Shown: in pieces, positions 1 through 5,869 of the stretch
Position numbering within the stretch: the stretch's first letter is position 1
Layout: the number at the start of each line of letters is the position of its first letter
Origin: Deinococcus sp. Leaf326
GTDB lineage: Bacteria > Deinococcota > Deinococci > Deinococcales > Deinococcaceae
Reading direction: 5' to 3'
Assembly: GCF_001424185.1 (NCBI RefSeq)
Contig: NZ_LMOM01000060.1
Location: 7,147 to 13,016 of the forward strand
Length of the DNA stretch: 5,870 nucleotides
Notes under the pieces: model-generated
What the model was told of the DNA's origin: nothing
Database searches by the model: none
Seen by the model: only the letters and a program-made list of their open reading frames with translations
Made by a program: the position numbers and the translations under genes

Positions 1-2
1 AT

Positions 3-227
3 GCCATGACCGCCCGACACCACATCAGCAAAGCCTTCGCCCTGGCCGGGGTGGACTTCAGAGGCTTCCACCCCGGACGCAAGTACGCCGGAACACGGCT
101 GCTCCGCCAGATCAAAGACTTCGGCCGAGTGGCTGCTCACCTAGGCCACGAATCGGTTGACACTACCCGCAAGGGCTATGCCCAACTCGCGGCCGATGAC
201 CTCAAAGACGATCTGGCTGGATGGTAA
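3..227 (+). CDS. Tyrosine recombinase/integrase, C-terminal fragment (partial at left edge)
   Basis: The last 73 codons carry the C-terminal half of a tyrosine recombinase catalytic domain. Counting the methionine at base 6 as residue 1, the visible motifs are the H-x-x-R box (H22, R25), the LGH box (H48, in AAHLGHESVDTT) and the nucleophilic tyrosine Y58 (RKGYAQL). In this family these residues cut DNA and form the 3'-phosphotyrosine link during site-specific recombination. The first catalytic arginine and the lysine are missing because they lie upstream. The frame is still open at base 3, so the methionine at base 6 is probably internal and the gene is cut by the window edge. No RBS can be assessed. 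The gene ends 31 bases before the stop of the convergent lipoprotein gene. It may be an intact phage, plasmid or chromosomal integrase, or a remnant; the window cannot tell. Confidence 0.8.
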   Translation, partial: AMTARHHISKAFALAGVDFRGFHPGRKYAGTRLLRQIKDFGRVAAHLGHESVDTTRKGYAQLAADDLKDDLAGW

Positions 228-258
228 ACCCCAAGTGGACGTGTCCAAGCTTAAGCTG

Positions 259-2016
259 TTACTTCCATACCAACGCATTTAGAATATTGCGCGCATTTCC
301 AAACTTATAGTAGTCAGATCCCGTCAATGGATTGATATGCTGTCCCAACCACGTCATAGAAGCTGAGGGACCCCCATCCAGTCGAATCGCTCCATCCATA
401 TAGCCAAGACCTTCAAAAACGCTACATAGGTCTCTTGGTGAGGAGCTTCCATCACTCGTTGTAGAGATCAAAGCCATCCGGTTATATCCAATGCCAACCG
501 CACTCCATCGATTAATCGAAGTCGTGTCGAGATTGGGATTACAAGCATTATTCCGTATAATTGATGTGGTCGAGCCAATGACATTGTAATTATGGGTGCC
601 CAGGCTGAGACTATTGCTTGCGCCCACGAAGAACTCTGCTGAAGTCCCACGGGAACGGTCCGTAGGCTGCATCTGGAAACCCAGAATAGCTTCGGTCGTC
701 GAAGTCTTACGCCGCACAATGCCATTCGTAATCAAGGTCCCGATGGGCGTGCCGTAGCCTGTCCCCATGTATGTCCCATAGTCTCCATCCCAGGTGAAAC
801 CGTTGATGGCCACCGCTGCACCCTCTCCATGTGAGGTGATCGGGCGCAGAACATATTTCCCTGGGTAATCGTTACTTGGGGTAATAGGAAGACCGACCGT
901 CCTCCCGCGATTCGAGCGATCAATCAGTACGATGTGGACGTACGGGGCGACATTTTCGCAGTCGAAGATGCGGATCGCATCCGTTCCATTTGCGAAATAC
1001 TGCTCATACTGCGCGCGCCTGGAGATCAAGCTGTTTTTGCAGGCTGACGTATCCTGCGCACTCAAGCCGGCACTTGAGAGGGTCTTCCCCGGCAAAGCAA
1101 TTCGCTCTCCGGAACTCGTTTCGATCACACTTCGGTCCGTGTAGATTCGTGCGCTCGTCAGGTCATCGGTTGTAAACGTCAGAGTATCGCCTTGCACGGT
1201 AACTTTCGGCGAAGTCGTATTGTTGACCTTCACCTGATAATCGGCCGCAGTCATGCCTTGCGGGAGACGCGCAGGATCTAGTTTCAAGGCGATTGTTGCG
1301 GGTGCCTGACCTTTCATGGCGGGCCACATCATCAGGCGGGGCATGAGCCCACCGGTATCGATCAACTGCATGCCGAAAAGCTGTGACTTCTCCAAGCCTC
1401 CGGCGCCCATGGACATCGCTACCTCACCACCTGCAGGCCAAGCCATCTTCCGGTCTGGGCGGTAGGCCATGACGGTTCCCACACTGGGTGGAAGCGCCGC
1501 GGTTCCCAGAAAAGTGACCTTCAACTGGGCAGCGACAGATTGGACAGAAAGAAAGATCTCCTGCCGCTCACCGGCATGGAGGGTGAGCGGTTCAGACAGT
1601 GCAATAGTCTTGAACGCTACGGGTTGTCCCATCGCAGGATCAGGCTGAACGACAATGCGGTCAATTTGACCTGGGGGGATGAGTACGTCACTGAACATAA
1701 CGCCCCGTCCCGTGCCGTCCTCCTTGGTCTGTATCCCTGTTGTTACGCCTGTAGAGGTACAGGTCGTCCCACACAAGAGTACCTGCCGAACACCGATCAT
1801 CGGCAAGTCAGCCGTGTCACCCACGAACGAAACCCGGACACGTGTCTGATTGGCCGGGATGGTTCCTGATTCGTAGGGCACGGCGACCTGGTCCACCTTC
1901 TCGCCGAGTTGTGAGAGGGCATAGGGATCCGTTCCCTGTACATCAGGGAATTGTCCACAGGAGAGAAGAGTCGTCAACAGGAAAAGCGGGGGAGCAAGAC
2001 GGGACAGTGCAGCCAT
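259..2016 (-). CDS. Lipoprotein with C-terminal phosphodiester glycosidase (NAGPA-like) domain
   Basis: This is a protein of 585 residues. The ATG at 2016 is chosen because AGGAGG (2028-2023) sits six bases upstream and because it gives a clean lipoprotein signal peptide: a short R-containing start, a hydrophobic stretch and the lipobox LLSC with Cys20. The frame stays open upstream to 2088, but that extension has no comparable RBS and would bury the signal. Residues about 45-330 are beta-rich and look like Ig-like or other extracellular modules, with repeated 'VRVSF' and 'LKVTFLG' strands. Residues about 355-585 match the phosphodiester glycosidase/NAGPA family (PF09992 type): AINGF near 403, a VGIGYNRMALISTTSDG block near 507-522 and LDGGPSASM near 546. 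Family members remove GlcNAc-1-phosphate or related sugars from phosphodiesters; several bacterial ones act on cell-wall or exopolysaccharide material. Here the enzyme should sit outside the cytoplasmic membrane. The substrate is unknown. GC content is much lower than in the GH84 gene. No clear promoter is visible. Confidence 0.85.
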   Translation of the reverse strand: MAALSRLAPPLFLLTTLLSCGQFPDVQGTDPYALSQLGEKVDQVAVPYESGTIPANQTRVRVSFVGDTADLPMIGVRQVLLCGTTCTSTGVTTGIQTKEDGTGRGVMFSDVLIPPGQIDRIVVQPDPAMGQPVAFKTIALSEPLTLHAGERQEIFLSVQSVAAQLKVTFLGTAALPPSVGTVMAYRPDRKMAWPAGGEVAMSMGAGGLEKSQLFGMQLIDTGGLMPRLMMWPAMKGQAPATIALKLDPARLPQGMTAADYQVKVNNTTSPKVTVQGDTLTFTTDDLTSARIYTDRSVIETSSGERIALPGKTLSSAGLSAQDTSACKNSLISRRAQYEQYFANGTDAIRIFDCENVAPYVHIVLIDRSNRGRTVGLPITPSNDYPGKYVLRPITSHGEGAAVAINGFTWDGDYGTYMGTGYGTPIGTLITNGIVRRKTSTTEAILGFQMQPTDRSRGTSAEFFVGASNSLSLGTHNYNVIGSTTSIIRNNACNPNLDTTSINRWSAVGIGYNRMALISTTSDGSSSPRDLCSVFEGLGYMDGAIRLDGGPSASMTWLGQHINPLTGSDYYKFGNARNILNALVWK

Positions 2017-2022
2017 AAAGAA

Positions 2023-2028
2023 CCTCCT
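2023..2028 (-). promoter_or_regulatory. Shine-Dalgarno sequence fixing the lipoprotein gene start
   Basis: On the minus strand this reads AGGAGG, followed by TTCTTT and then ATG at 2016. The match to the anti-SD sequence is perfect with a six-base spacer, which favours the 2016 start over the longer frame opening at 2088. Confidence 0.85.
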
Positions 2029-2174
2029 GAATTGGCGATAACGTGACACTTGCATCATGCCCAAGACGGAGGCTGTACGGGCGATCACAGACTCAGCAAT
2101 CCCTTAGAAAACTCATGATCGGAGTACGGCGCTTAGGGTCGGTCTACCAGAACCGCATCTACGCTCAAAGGGAG

Positions 2175-2486
2175 ATGACACTCTTCTTCTCCATCGTCGT
2201 ACCGGTCGCCCAAGTCGAGGCGACTCGTCAAGCCCTCCAAGATCTGACGGGGACGATCCTGAATTGCTGCCCAGAAGCGACAACCGTTCTGGTCTCTGCG
2301 CAGCTGGGCCTGACCTTGCTCGACGAGCAGGGCGAGGTTCTTGATCTGTCAGACTTTCCAACCGATCTCGCTGAGCAGACCGCGTTGTTCTTCGGGTATG
2401 GCTACTACGTCCTGCCTCGCCGCGGCCGGGGCGGCTGCGAGGTGCGCTCGGCCTACGCTTCCAAGCGCTCCCCACCCGACAGCTGA
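2175..2486 (+). CDS. Small hypothetical protein of unknown function
   Basis: This is a possible 103-residue protein. From the ATG at 2175 it reads as a plausible soluble protein for about 80 residues: a hydrophobic start (MTLFFSIVVPVAQVEA), a central leucine-rich stretch with acidic residues (LLDEQGEVLDLSDF) and an aromatic GYGYYVLP segment. The tail after PRRGRGG is low in complexity and may not be genuine. The open frame extends back to 2043, but those residues are R/Q-rich and look non-coding. Upstream of 2175 is AAAGGGAG, which is purine-rich but very close to the start. No family is recognised. It starts on the far side of a roughly 160-base divergent gap from the lipoprotein gene, and its last 34 bases overlap the tail of the convergent DUF2325 ORF. 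It could also be a chance ORF or the remains of a longer gene. Confidence 0.45.
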   Translation: MTLFFSIVVPVAQVEATRQALQDLTGTILNCCPEATTVLVSAQLGLTLLDEQGEVLDLSDFPTDLAEQTALFFGYGYYVLPRRGRGGCEVRSAYASKRSPPDS

Positions 2487-2827
2487 TGCCCCACCTGTTC
2501 CACGAGATGCCACGCTACATTCGAGGGGTTCAACCCGCTCGGCAGCATCACGCACGGCACCCCCTGCGCCCGCGCGATATCCCGCAACCCCATGTGCGCG
2601 TGCCCCATCCATCTGATCGCCAGAATCACCACAGCCGTCTCCGCAGTCACGTGCCGTGCGACGTGACCCCCATGCGGATATTGTGCCGCCGGGACCCAAT
2701 CCACCGTGACTCTCAAGGCGCGTTCCAACGCCTCGTGGTGAGAGGTCAAGTGGGTCCCACCGATCAAGGTGATGGGTCGTCCCTGCAGCGCTCGCGCCTG
2801 GAGGATATGAGGCGGCTCGACGAGCAC
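2453..2827 (-). CDS. DUF2325 domain protein, possibly 5'-truncated
   Basis: The ORF encodes 124 residues from a GTG. Residues about 18-116 resemble the DUF2325 family: LIGG at 21-24 followed by a helix (HHEALERALRV), then a hydrophobic strand AVVILAIRWMGHAHMG with histidines 76 and 78, and a final GVPCVMLPSGLNPSN strand and helix. DUF2325 has a Rossmann-like appearance; its biochemical role is not established to my knowledge. The domain occurs alone and as the C-terminal part of longer proteins. The codon directly before the GTG is TAG (2830-2828), there is no SD sequence in front, and the first residues (LVEPPHILQARALQG) read like the middle of a protein. I therefore suspect that the N-terminal part has been lost. 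The convergent small ORF overlaps its 3' end by 34 bases. Confidence 0.6.
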   Translation of the reverse strand: MLVEPPHILQARALQGRPITLIGGTHLTSHHEALERALRVTVDWVPAAQYPHGGHVARHVTAETAVVILAIRWMGHAHMGLRDIARAQGVPCVMLPSGLNPSNVAWHLVEQVGHQLSGGERLEA

Positions 2828-3038
2828 CTAGTCGCTACTTTCGGAGGACACAGGTCCAGCAAGGTTGGTCGGGCATGGGCTGATTCTTCCGGGGTCTCAA
2901 TGGAGTTCTCTGCTTTTACGGTACATCGCTTCCTCCGGCTACCAAACTGCATTGGAGGGACGTGACCATCCGTTCCGTAGGCCTGAATCTTTCGGCGCTT
3001 GCGCGACCCCCTGGGGGCAATACCGGCCGAATATAACG

Positions 3039-3066
3039 TTTACATTTTGTTGCGTTACTCTAACAG
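3039..3066 (+). promoter_or_regulatory. Possible promoter upstream of the GH84 gene
   Basis: TTTACA (3039-3044, five of six with the -35 consensus TTGACA) is followed after 16 bases by TAACAG (3061-3066), a weak -10. It lies in an AT-rich patch of an otherwise GC-rich region, about 165 bases before the preferred GTG start. The -10 match is poor, so this is a candidate only. Confidence 0.25.
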
Positions 3067-3220
3067 TAGGTTGTGGCACGCGTAATGTCGATGCGGTCAG
3101 CTGCTGGGTGCCCGACTTCCATTCGGGGCGAACTTCGGAGAGGATGGGTCCATGGGTGGTCAACCTGTGCAGAAGCTGGGCGATTTGGACTCCCGTCCCG
3201 TGCGGTCGCGCGCGCCGGGC

Positions 3221-3225
3221 AGGGG
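3221..3225 (+). promoter_or_regulatory. SD-like site supporting the GTG start at 3232
   Basis: AGGGG is followed by six bases (TCTGGG) and then GTG at 3232. It is the best-spaced purine-rich site near the beginning of the conserved GH84 domain. Confidence 0.4.
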
Positions 3226-3231
3226 TCTGGG

Positions 3232-4533
3232 GTGGTCTTTGTTGGGCGGACGTCCTTGAGTCCGGCCCTTGGCGTCCTGGGGGTCATCGAGGGCTTTTAT
3301 GGCCGGCCCTGGACGGCCGAGCAGCGCCTGCGCCTGTTCGGACAGATGGCCGCGTGGGGCATGAACATGTACCTATACGCGCCCAAAGACGACCTCCGGC
3401 ACCGGGCCCGGTGGCGTGAACCGTATCCGGCGCCCGAAGCCGCTGCCCTGGCTTCCCTGGCCGCCGCGGCCCGTCCTCAGGCCTTGCGGTTCGTCTATGC
3501 CCTGGCCCCCGGGATCGACCTGAGATGGGCGGACCTGGGAGACCAGCAGGCGCTGGTGGACAAGATCGTTTCGGTGGCCGAACTCGGGGTGACCGACTTC
3601 GCCCTGCTGTTCGACGATATTCCGCCGCACACAGACCGGGCCGCCCAGGCAACGGAACAGGCGCAGGCCGCCCACCTGGTTCTGCGCACGCTCGTTTCTC
3701 TAGGCCTGGAAGAACGCCTGCTGCTCTGCCCCACGGAATACTGCGGTGAATTCGCCGTGCCTTCGGTGAGGGCTTCTCCTTACCTGCGGACCCTGGGCGA
3801 GCAGTTGGACCAGTGCATTTCCGTCTTCTGGACCGGACCGAAGATCGTCTCACCGAAGATCAACGTGGCCTCCGTCCGGGAAGTCGCGCACGTTCTGCGT
3901 CGTCGGCCGCTGCTGTGGGACAACCTGCATGCCAGCGACTACACGTCTCACCGGCTTCACCTGGGCCCCTATGCCGGCCGTCCCCTGGAGTTGCGGCAGG
4001 AACTCTGCGGCATCCTCACCAATCCCAATACCCCGTTCGAGGTGAATTTCCCTGGGTTGGCCAGCCTCGCGGATTACGCTACCGCCCGCCCGGGCTGGAC
4101 GGCCGCCGCTTCGGGCCGCAGAACACTGGAAGCCTGGCTGCCCGAATTCAACTCGGCTGCCCCGGGAGCGGGCGCAGAAGTCACCTTCTCGGATCTTGCC
4201 CTGCTGGCGGACGCCCTCTTTCTTCCGCATCGTCTCGGCGCCCGGGCCAGAGCCCTTCTGAACGCTGCGCAGGCCTTCGCGGCGTCCCCACAGGACCCCT
4301 CGTTACGCCGGAAAGTCACGTCGGGCAGGGACCGTTTCCGCCGCATCCTGACGGCCCTCGAAGCGGGGCACAACCGGGACCTGCTGTACGACCTCCATCC
4401 TTACCTGGTGGATATCCTAGAAGAGCTGAGCCGCCTGCTGGAGACGGCTCAGCACCCGGAGTCGGACCGATACCCCTACCGGGGCGGCCTGGGCGACCGG
4501 CTTCTTACGCTGGGCTGGTTACGGAAGGTCTAG
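3232..4533 (+). CDS. GH84 beta-N-acetylglucosaminidase (O-GlcNAcase-like), cytosolic
   Basis: This is a 433-residue glycoside hydrolase of family 84 (NAGidase, PF07555 type), which removes beta-linked N-acetylglucosamine by substrate-assisted catalysis. Using the GTG at 3232, the landmarks are GVIEGFYGRPW (17-27), NMYLYAPKDDLRHRARWRE (from about 45), the catalytic aspartate pair in LLFDDI (D128, D129), a PTEYCG block (about 167), WTGPKIVS (about 200), WDNLHASDY (about 229-237), whose N and D match substrate-binding residues of the family, and NPNTPFEVNFPGLASLADY (about 264). All catalytic elements are present. There is no signal peptide and no carbohydrate-binding module, so the protein should be intracellular. 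The frame opens at GTG 3073, but the first 50 or so residues are R/G-rich and not domain-like; TTG 3256 is a second alternative start. The gene is very GC-rich and its last 15 bases overlap the convergent coiled-coil ORF. The substrate in the cell is not evident. Confidence 0.9.
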   Translation: MVFVGRTSLSPALGVLGVIEGFYGRPWTAEQRLRLFGQMAAWGMNMYLYAPKDDLRHRARWREPYPAPEAAALASLAAAARPQALRFVYALAPGIDLRWADLGDQQALVDKIVSVAELGVTDFALLFDDIPPHTDRAAQATEQAQAAHLVLRTLVSLGLEERLLLCPTEYCGEFAVPSVRASPYLRTLGEQLDQCISVFWTGPKIVSPKINVASVREVAHVLRRRPLLWDNLHASDYTSHRLHLGPYAGRPLELRQELCGILTNPNTPFEVNFPGLASLADYATARPGWTAAASGRRTLEAWLPEFNSAAPGAGAEVTFSDLALLADALFLPHRLGARARALLNAAQAFAASPQDPSLRRKVTSGRDRFRRILTALEAGHNRDLLYDLHPYLVDILEELSRLLETAQHPESDRYPYRGGLGDRLLTLGWLRKV

Positions 4534-4929
4534 CAGGACCCCGTCACTTCGCGGAAGGCGAGCCGAGAAGCGCGTGTCACGGGCGGCAGTGGGCCGGTCC
4601 GCTCCTCCGAAGCCGAGCCTGCGCAGCTCCTGCACGTCCTCGTCGTCGATCTGCCCGCGCCCCCGGACCAGTTTCAGGGCGAACTGCAGCGCGGCGCTCG
4701 TCCTGGGATCGTTCGCCTCGCCGATCTGGGCGGCCTGCGCGGCCAGATCGCGCTCGTGGGTCGCCTGGGCCTGCACGAGCTGCTCCTGGGCGGTGCGCAG
4801 CGCGCGCTGGTTCGCGAGGCCTTCCTCCTGCGCCCTGATGACCGCGCGCCTCAGCATCTCGACCTCAGTGCGTAGATCTGCAAGCGGGCTCTCACGCTTC
4901 TGCCGAGGGGCCGCGTGCGCCTCGGCCAC
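4519..4929 (-). CDS. Coiled-coil hypothetical protein, possibly the middle part of a broken gene
   Basis: The ORF gives 136 residues from a GTG. Residues about 15-70 form a long charged helix with heptad-like spacing (EVEMLRRAVIRAQEE, then RALRTAQEQLVQAQ), a likely coiled coil. A second compact segment follows (NDPRTSAALQFALKLVRG, then IDDEDVQELRRLGFGG, residues 73-109). The last 27 residues are loosely composed and run into the 3' end of the convergent GH84 gene, overlapping it by 15 bases. No SD is well placed before the GTG: AGGCGG is about 11 bases away. In the same frame, seven codons upstream, is a TAG (4950-4948) preceded by more protein-like sequence, so the true start may be further upstream and interrupted. 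The family is not recognised. Its orientation and position would suit the N-terminal part of a protein ending in the DUF2325 domain found at 2827-2453; that link is inference. Confidence 0.6.
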   Translation of the reverse strand: MAEAHAAPRQKRESPLADLRTEVEMLRRAVIRAQEEGLANQRALRTAQEQLVQAQATHERDLAAQAAQIGEANDPRTSAALQFALKLVRGRGQIDDEDVQELRRLGFGGADRPTAARDTRFSARLPRSDGVLLDLP

Positions 4930-4947
4930 AGTGGTACGTTCCGCCTG

Positions 4948-5046
4948 CTAAATCATGACCAGACCGTCATCCATCTCCTGCACAAGCGAGGTGAAGCGCT
5001 GCCGGATCTGCTGCGCCGACCCCTTCCATAAACCGTCTGACGTCAG
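4948..5046 (-). pseudogene. Candidate interrupted 5' end of the coiled-coil gene
   Basis: This segment translates as 32 residues of natural-looking helical protein (TSDGLWKGSAQQIRQRF, then LVQEMDDGLVMI) and ends in TAG at 4950-4948. It is in the same frame as the coiled-coil ORF downstream. Joining the two across the TAG gives a smooth helical sequence (LVMI-x-QAERTTVAEA). Since the next codon is CAG, a single C-to-T change of a CAG would explain the stop. The first plausible codon is CTG at 5046, followed by ACG TCA GAC, with a weak GGGG four bases upstream; no ATG is available in frame. Alternatives are a very small separate protein or chance. The W-K-G triplet recalls WXG100 proteins, but the segment is too short and the W lies too close to the N-terminus. 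Confidence 0.4.
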
Positions 5047-5058
5047 AAAGCCCCAGTT

Positions 5059-5757
5059 CTACTGAGCGGTCAGTTCATCCCAGCGGGCCAGCAGCAACTC
5101 AGCGTAGACCATTGCGTGTAAGCCGCCCTGGCCAAGGGCGTAACCATCGTTGATTTCCACCAAGACGGTCTTCCCATTGTCTAACACCCCATAGTCTGCA
5201 CCGTGCCCAGCTGGCGCATTCTGGTACGTAGCTTGAACGTCCCGAATCACCTGGGGATCCGGGAAAAGCAGAGGATCGCCCTTTTGGTGACTGATTCCAA
5301 CGGTCTGACCCCGCATAACGTAGCTTTTCCACTCGCTCAAAAACGTCACTGGCCTCTGTGCCAGGATGTCAAAATCTGTGGTGACGGGTGGAAAGCCGGG
5401 ACGTGGGACCATCAATTCGTCCAGATCTTCAACGCTCTCAAGAACTTGACCGGCAAACACCTTTTCCCTCATGTATGGCTTCACAAAGACAGGAAAGTTC
5501 CCTCCTGCCCGAAGTGCATCTGGAGTGGTGCGCCAGCATTTGCGTCCCGCATACGGCCAAAGTTCTTCGGGCAGCGTCAAGTGCTGGGGCGGCGCATGTC
5601 CCTGAAGAGCGAGTGCAGCTTGGACCGTGCCTTTACCCCCTACCACGATGCTATCTGGTTGCAACGGCAAAGCTTCCAGTTCAGAGCGGGAAAATAGGGT
5701 AACTGGCAACCCCAGCTGGGTAAATCCACGAACCGCCTGCGCGCTATAAAGCGTCAG
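5059..5757 (-). CDS. ATP-grasp ligase of the R2K type
   Basis: The protein is about 232 residues long and resembles the R2K clade of ATP-grasp enzymes (PF14243 type). These are predicted carboxylate-amine ligases that use ATP to join an amino group to a carboxylate, often on peptides or small metabolites. Counting from CTG 5757, the features are an N-terminal fold (TLYSAQAVRGFTQLG, then VTLFSRSELEAL), DSIVVGG near 35-41, FVKPYMREKVFAG with K93, FLSEWKSYVMRG with E142, ADYGVLDNGKTVLVEINDGYALG with D188, E201 and N203 as likely Mg/ATP ligands, and the typical end AELLLARWDEL. The start is uncertain. TTG 5709 would remove conserved N-terminal strand sequence, whereas the homologous-looking sequence reaches back to CTG-ACG at 5757, where no ATG or good SD exists. 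An in-frame TGA lies at 5793-5791. The gene is less GC-rich than the neighbouring coiled-coil ORF. Substrate unknown. Confidence 0.8.
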   Translation of the reverse strand: MTLYSAQAVRGFTQLGLPVTLFSRSELEALPLQPDSIVVGGKGTVQAALALQGHAPPQHLTLPEELWPYAGRKCWRTTPDALRAGGNFPVFVKPYMREKVFAGQVLESVEDLDELMVPRPGFPPVTTDFDILAQRPVTFLSEWKSYVMRGQTVGISHQKGDPLLFPDPQVIRDVQATYQNAPAGHGADYGVLDNGKTVLVEINDGYALGQGGLHAMVYAELLLARWDELTAQ

Positions 5758-5800
5758 ACTGGTTGGTGTATCCCTCAGTAGAGGACAACTTCAGTTTTCC

Positions 5801-5813
5801 CTGTTCTGAACAG
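5801..5813. repeat. Perfect 13-base palindrome upstream of the ATP-grasp gene
   Basis: CTGTTC-T-GAACAG is a perfect inverted repeat with a single central base. It lies about 45 bases upstream of the likely start of the ATP-grasp gene and about 50 bases before a possible plus-strand gene at the right edge, a suitable place for a dimeric repressor site. It does not match the LexA boxes or the Deinococcus radiation/desiccation motif as I know them. Confidence 0.4.
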
Positions 5814-5860
5814 CCTCAACAGGTTTGGGGATCGCCAAAAATGACGAAAGGCGGTCTTCT

Positions 5861-5869
5861 GGAGGTGTG
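5861..5869 (+). promoter_or_regulatory. Strong SD-like sequence at the right edge
   Basis: GGAGGTGTG occurs at the very end of the window. On the plus strand it would be an excellent ribosome binding site for a gene starting within a few bases beyond base 5870, divergent to the ATP-grasp gene. The start codon is not visible. Confidence 0.35.

Larger units (their letters stand above)
2828..3231. other. Gene-free stretch between the DUF2325 ORF and the GH84 gene
   Basis: About 400 bases in which no frame gives a recognisable protein. Open frames exist on both strands, but their translations are R/S/P-rich and contain no family motif. The part from about 3031 to 3066 is clearly AT-richer than its surroundings and may hold the promoter of the GH84 gene. 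Just before it, CCCCC-T-GGGGG (3007-3017) forms a small perfect inverted repeat. No tRNA, IS end or array repeat was seen. If the GH84 gene was inserted into an older gene, one junction should lie in this stretch. Confidence 0.5.

Noticed and set aside
248..257. AGCTTAAGCT palindrome between the two convergent genes at the left, as a terminator
   Set aside because: The stem is only three base pairs around a TTAA loop and no U-run follows.
3073..3231. N-terminal extension of the GH84 protein from GTG 3073 or ATG 3085
   Set aside because: The translation is rich in R, G and S, has no hydrophobic signal, and GH84 homology begins only at GVIEGFYG. The site at 3221-3225 supports a later start.
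2820..4600. Direct or inverted repeats at the two presumed junctions around the GH84 segment, indicating a transposon
   Set aside because: By eye only loose similarity is seen between about 2830-2850 and 4545-4560; no convincing terminal repeat or transposase is present.
3813..4838. Long plus-strand frame of 341 codons across the GH84 and coiled-coil genes
   Set aside because: Its translation is dominated by R, P, G, A and S, typical of the wrong frame in high-GC DNA, and it lies over two better-supported genes.
4948..5058. WXG100/ESX-like protein suggested by the W-K-G triplet and following helix
   Set aside because: The segment is only about 36 residues, the W-x-G would sit near the N-terminus and not mid-protein, and the first helix of the family is absent. 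A coiled-coil gene fragment explains it better.
5203..5697. Plus-strand frame of 164 codons opposite the ATP-grasp gene
   Set aside because: It is the antisense of a gene with clear ATP-grasp motifs and shows no family motif of its own.
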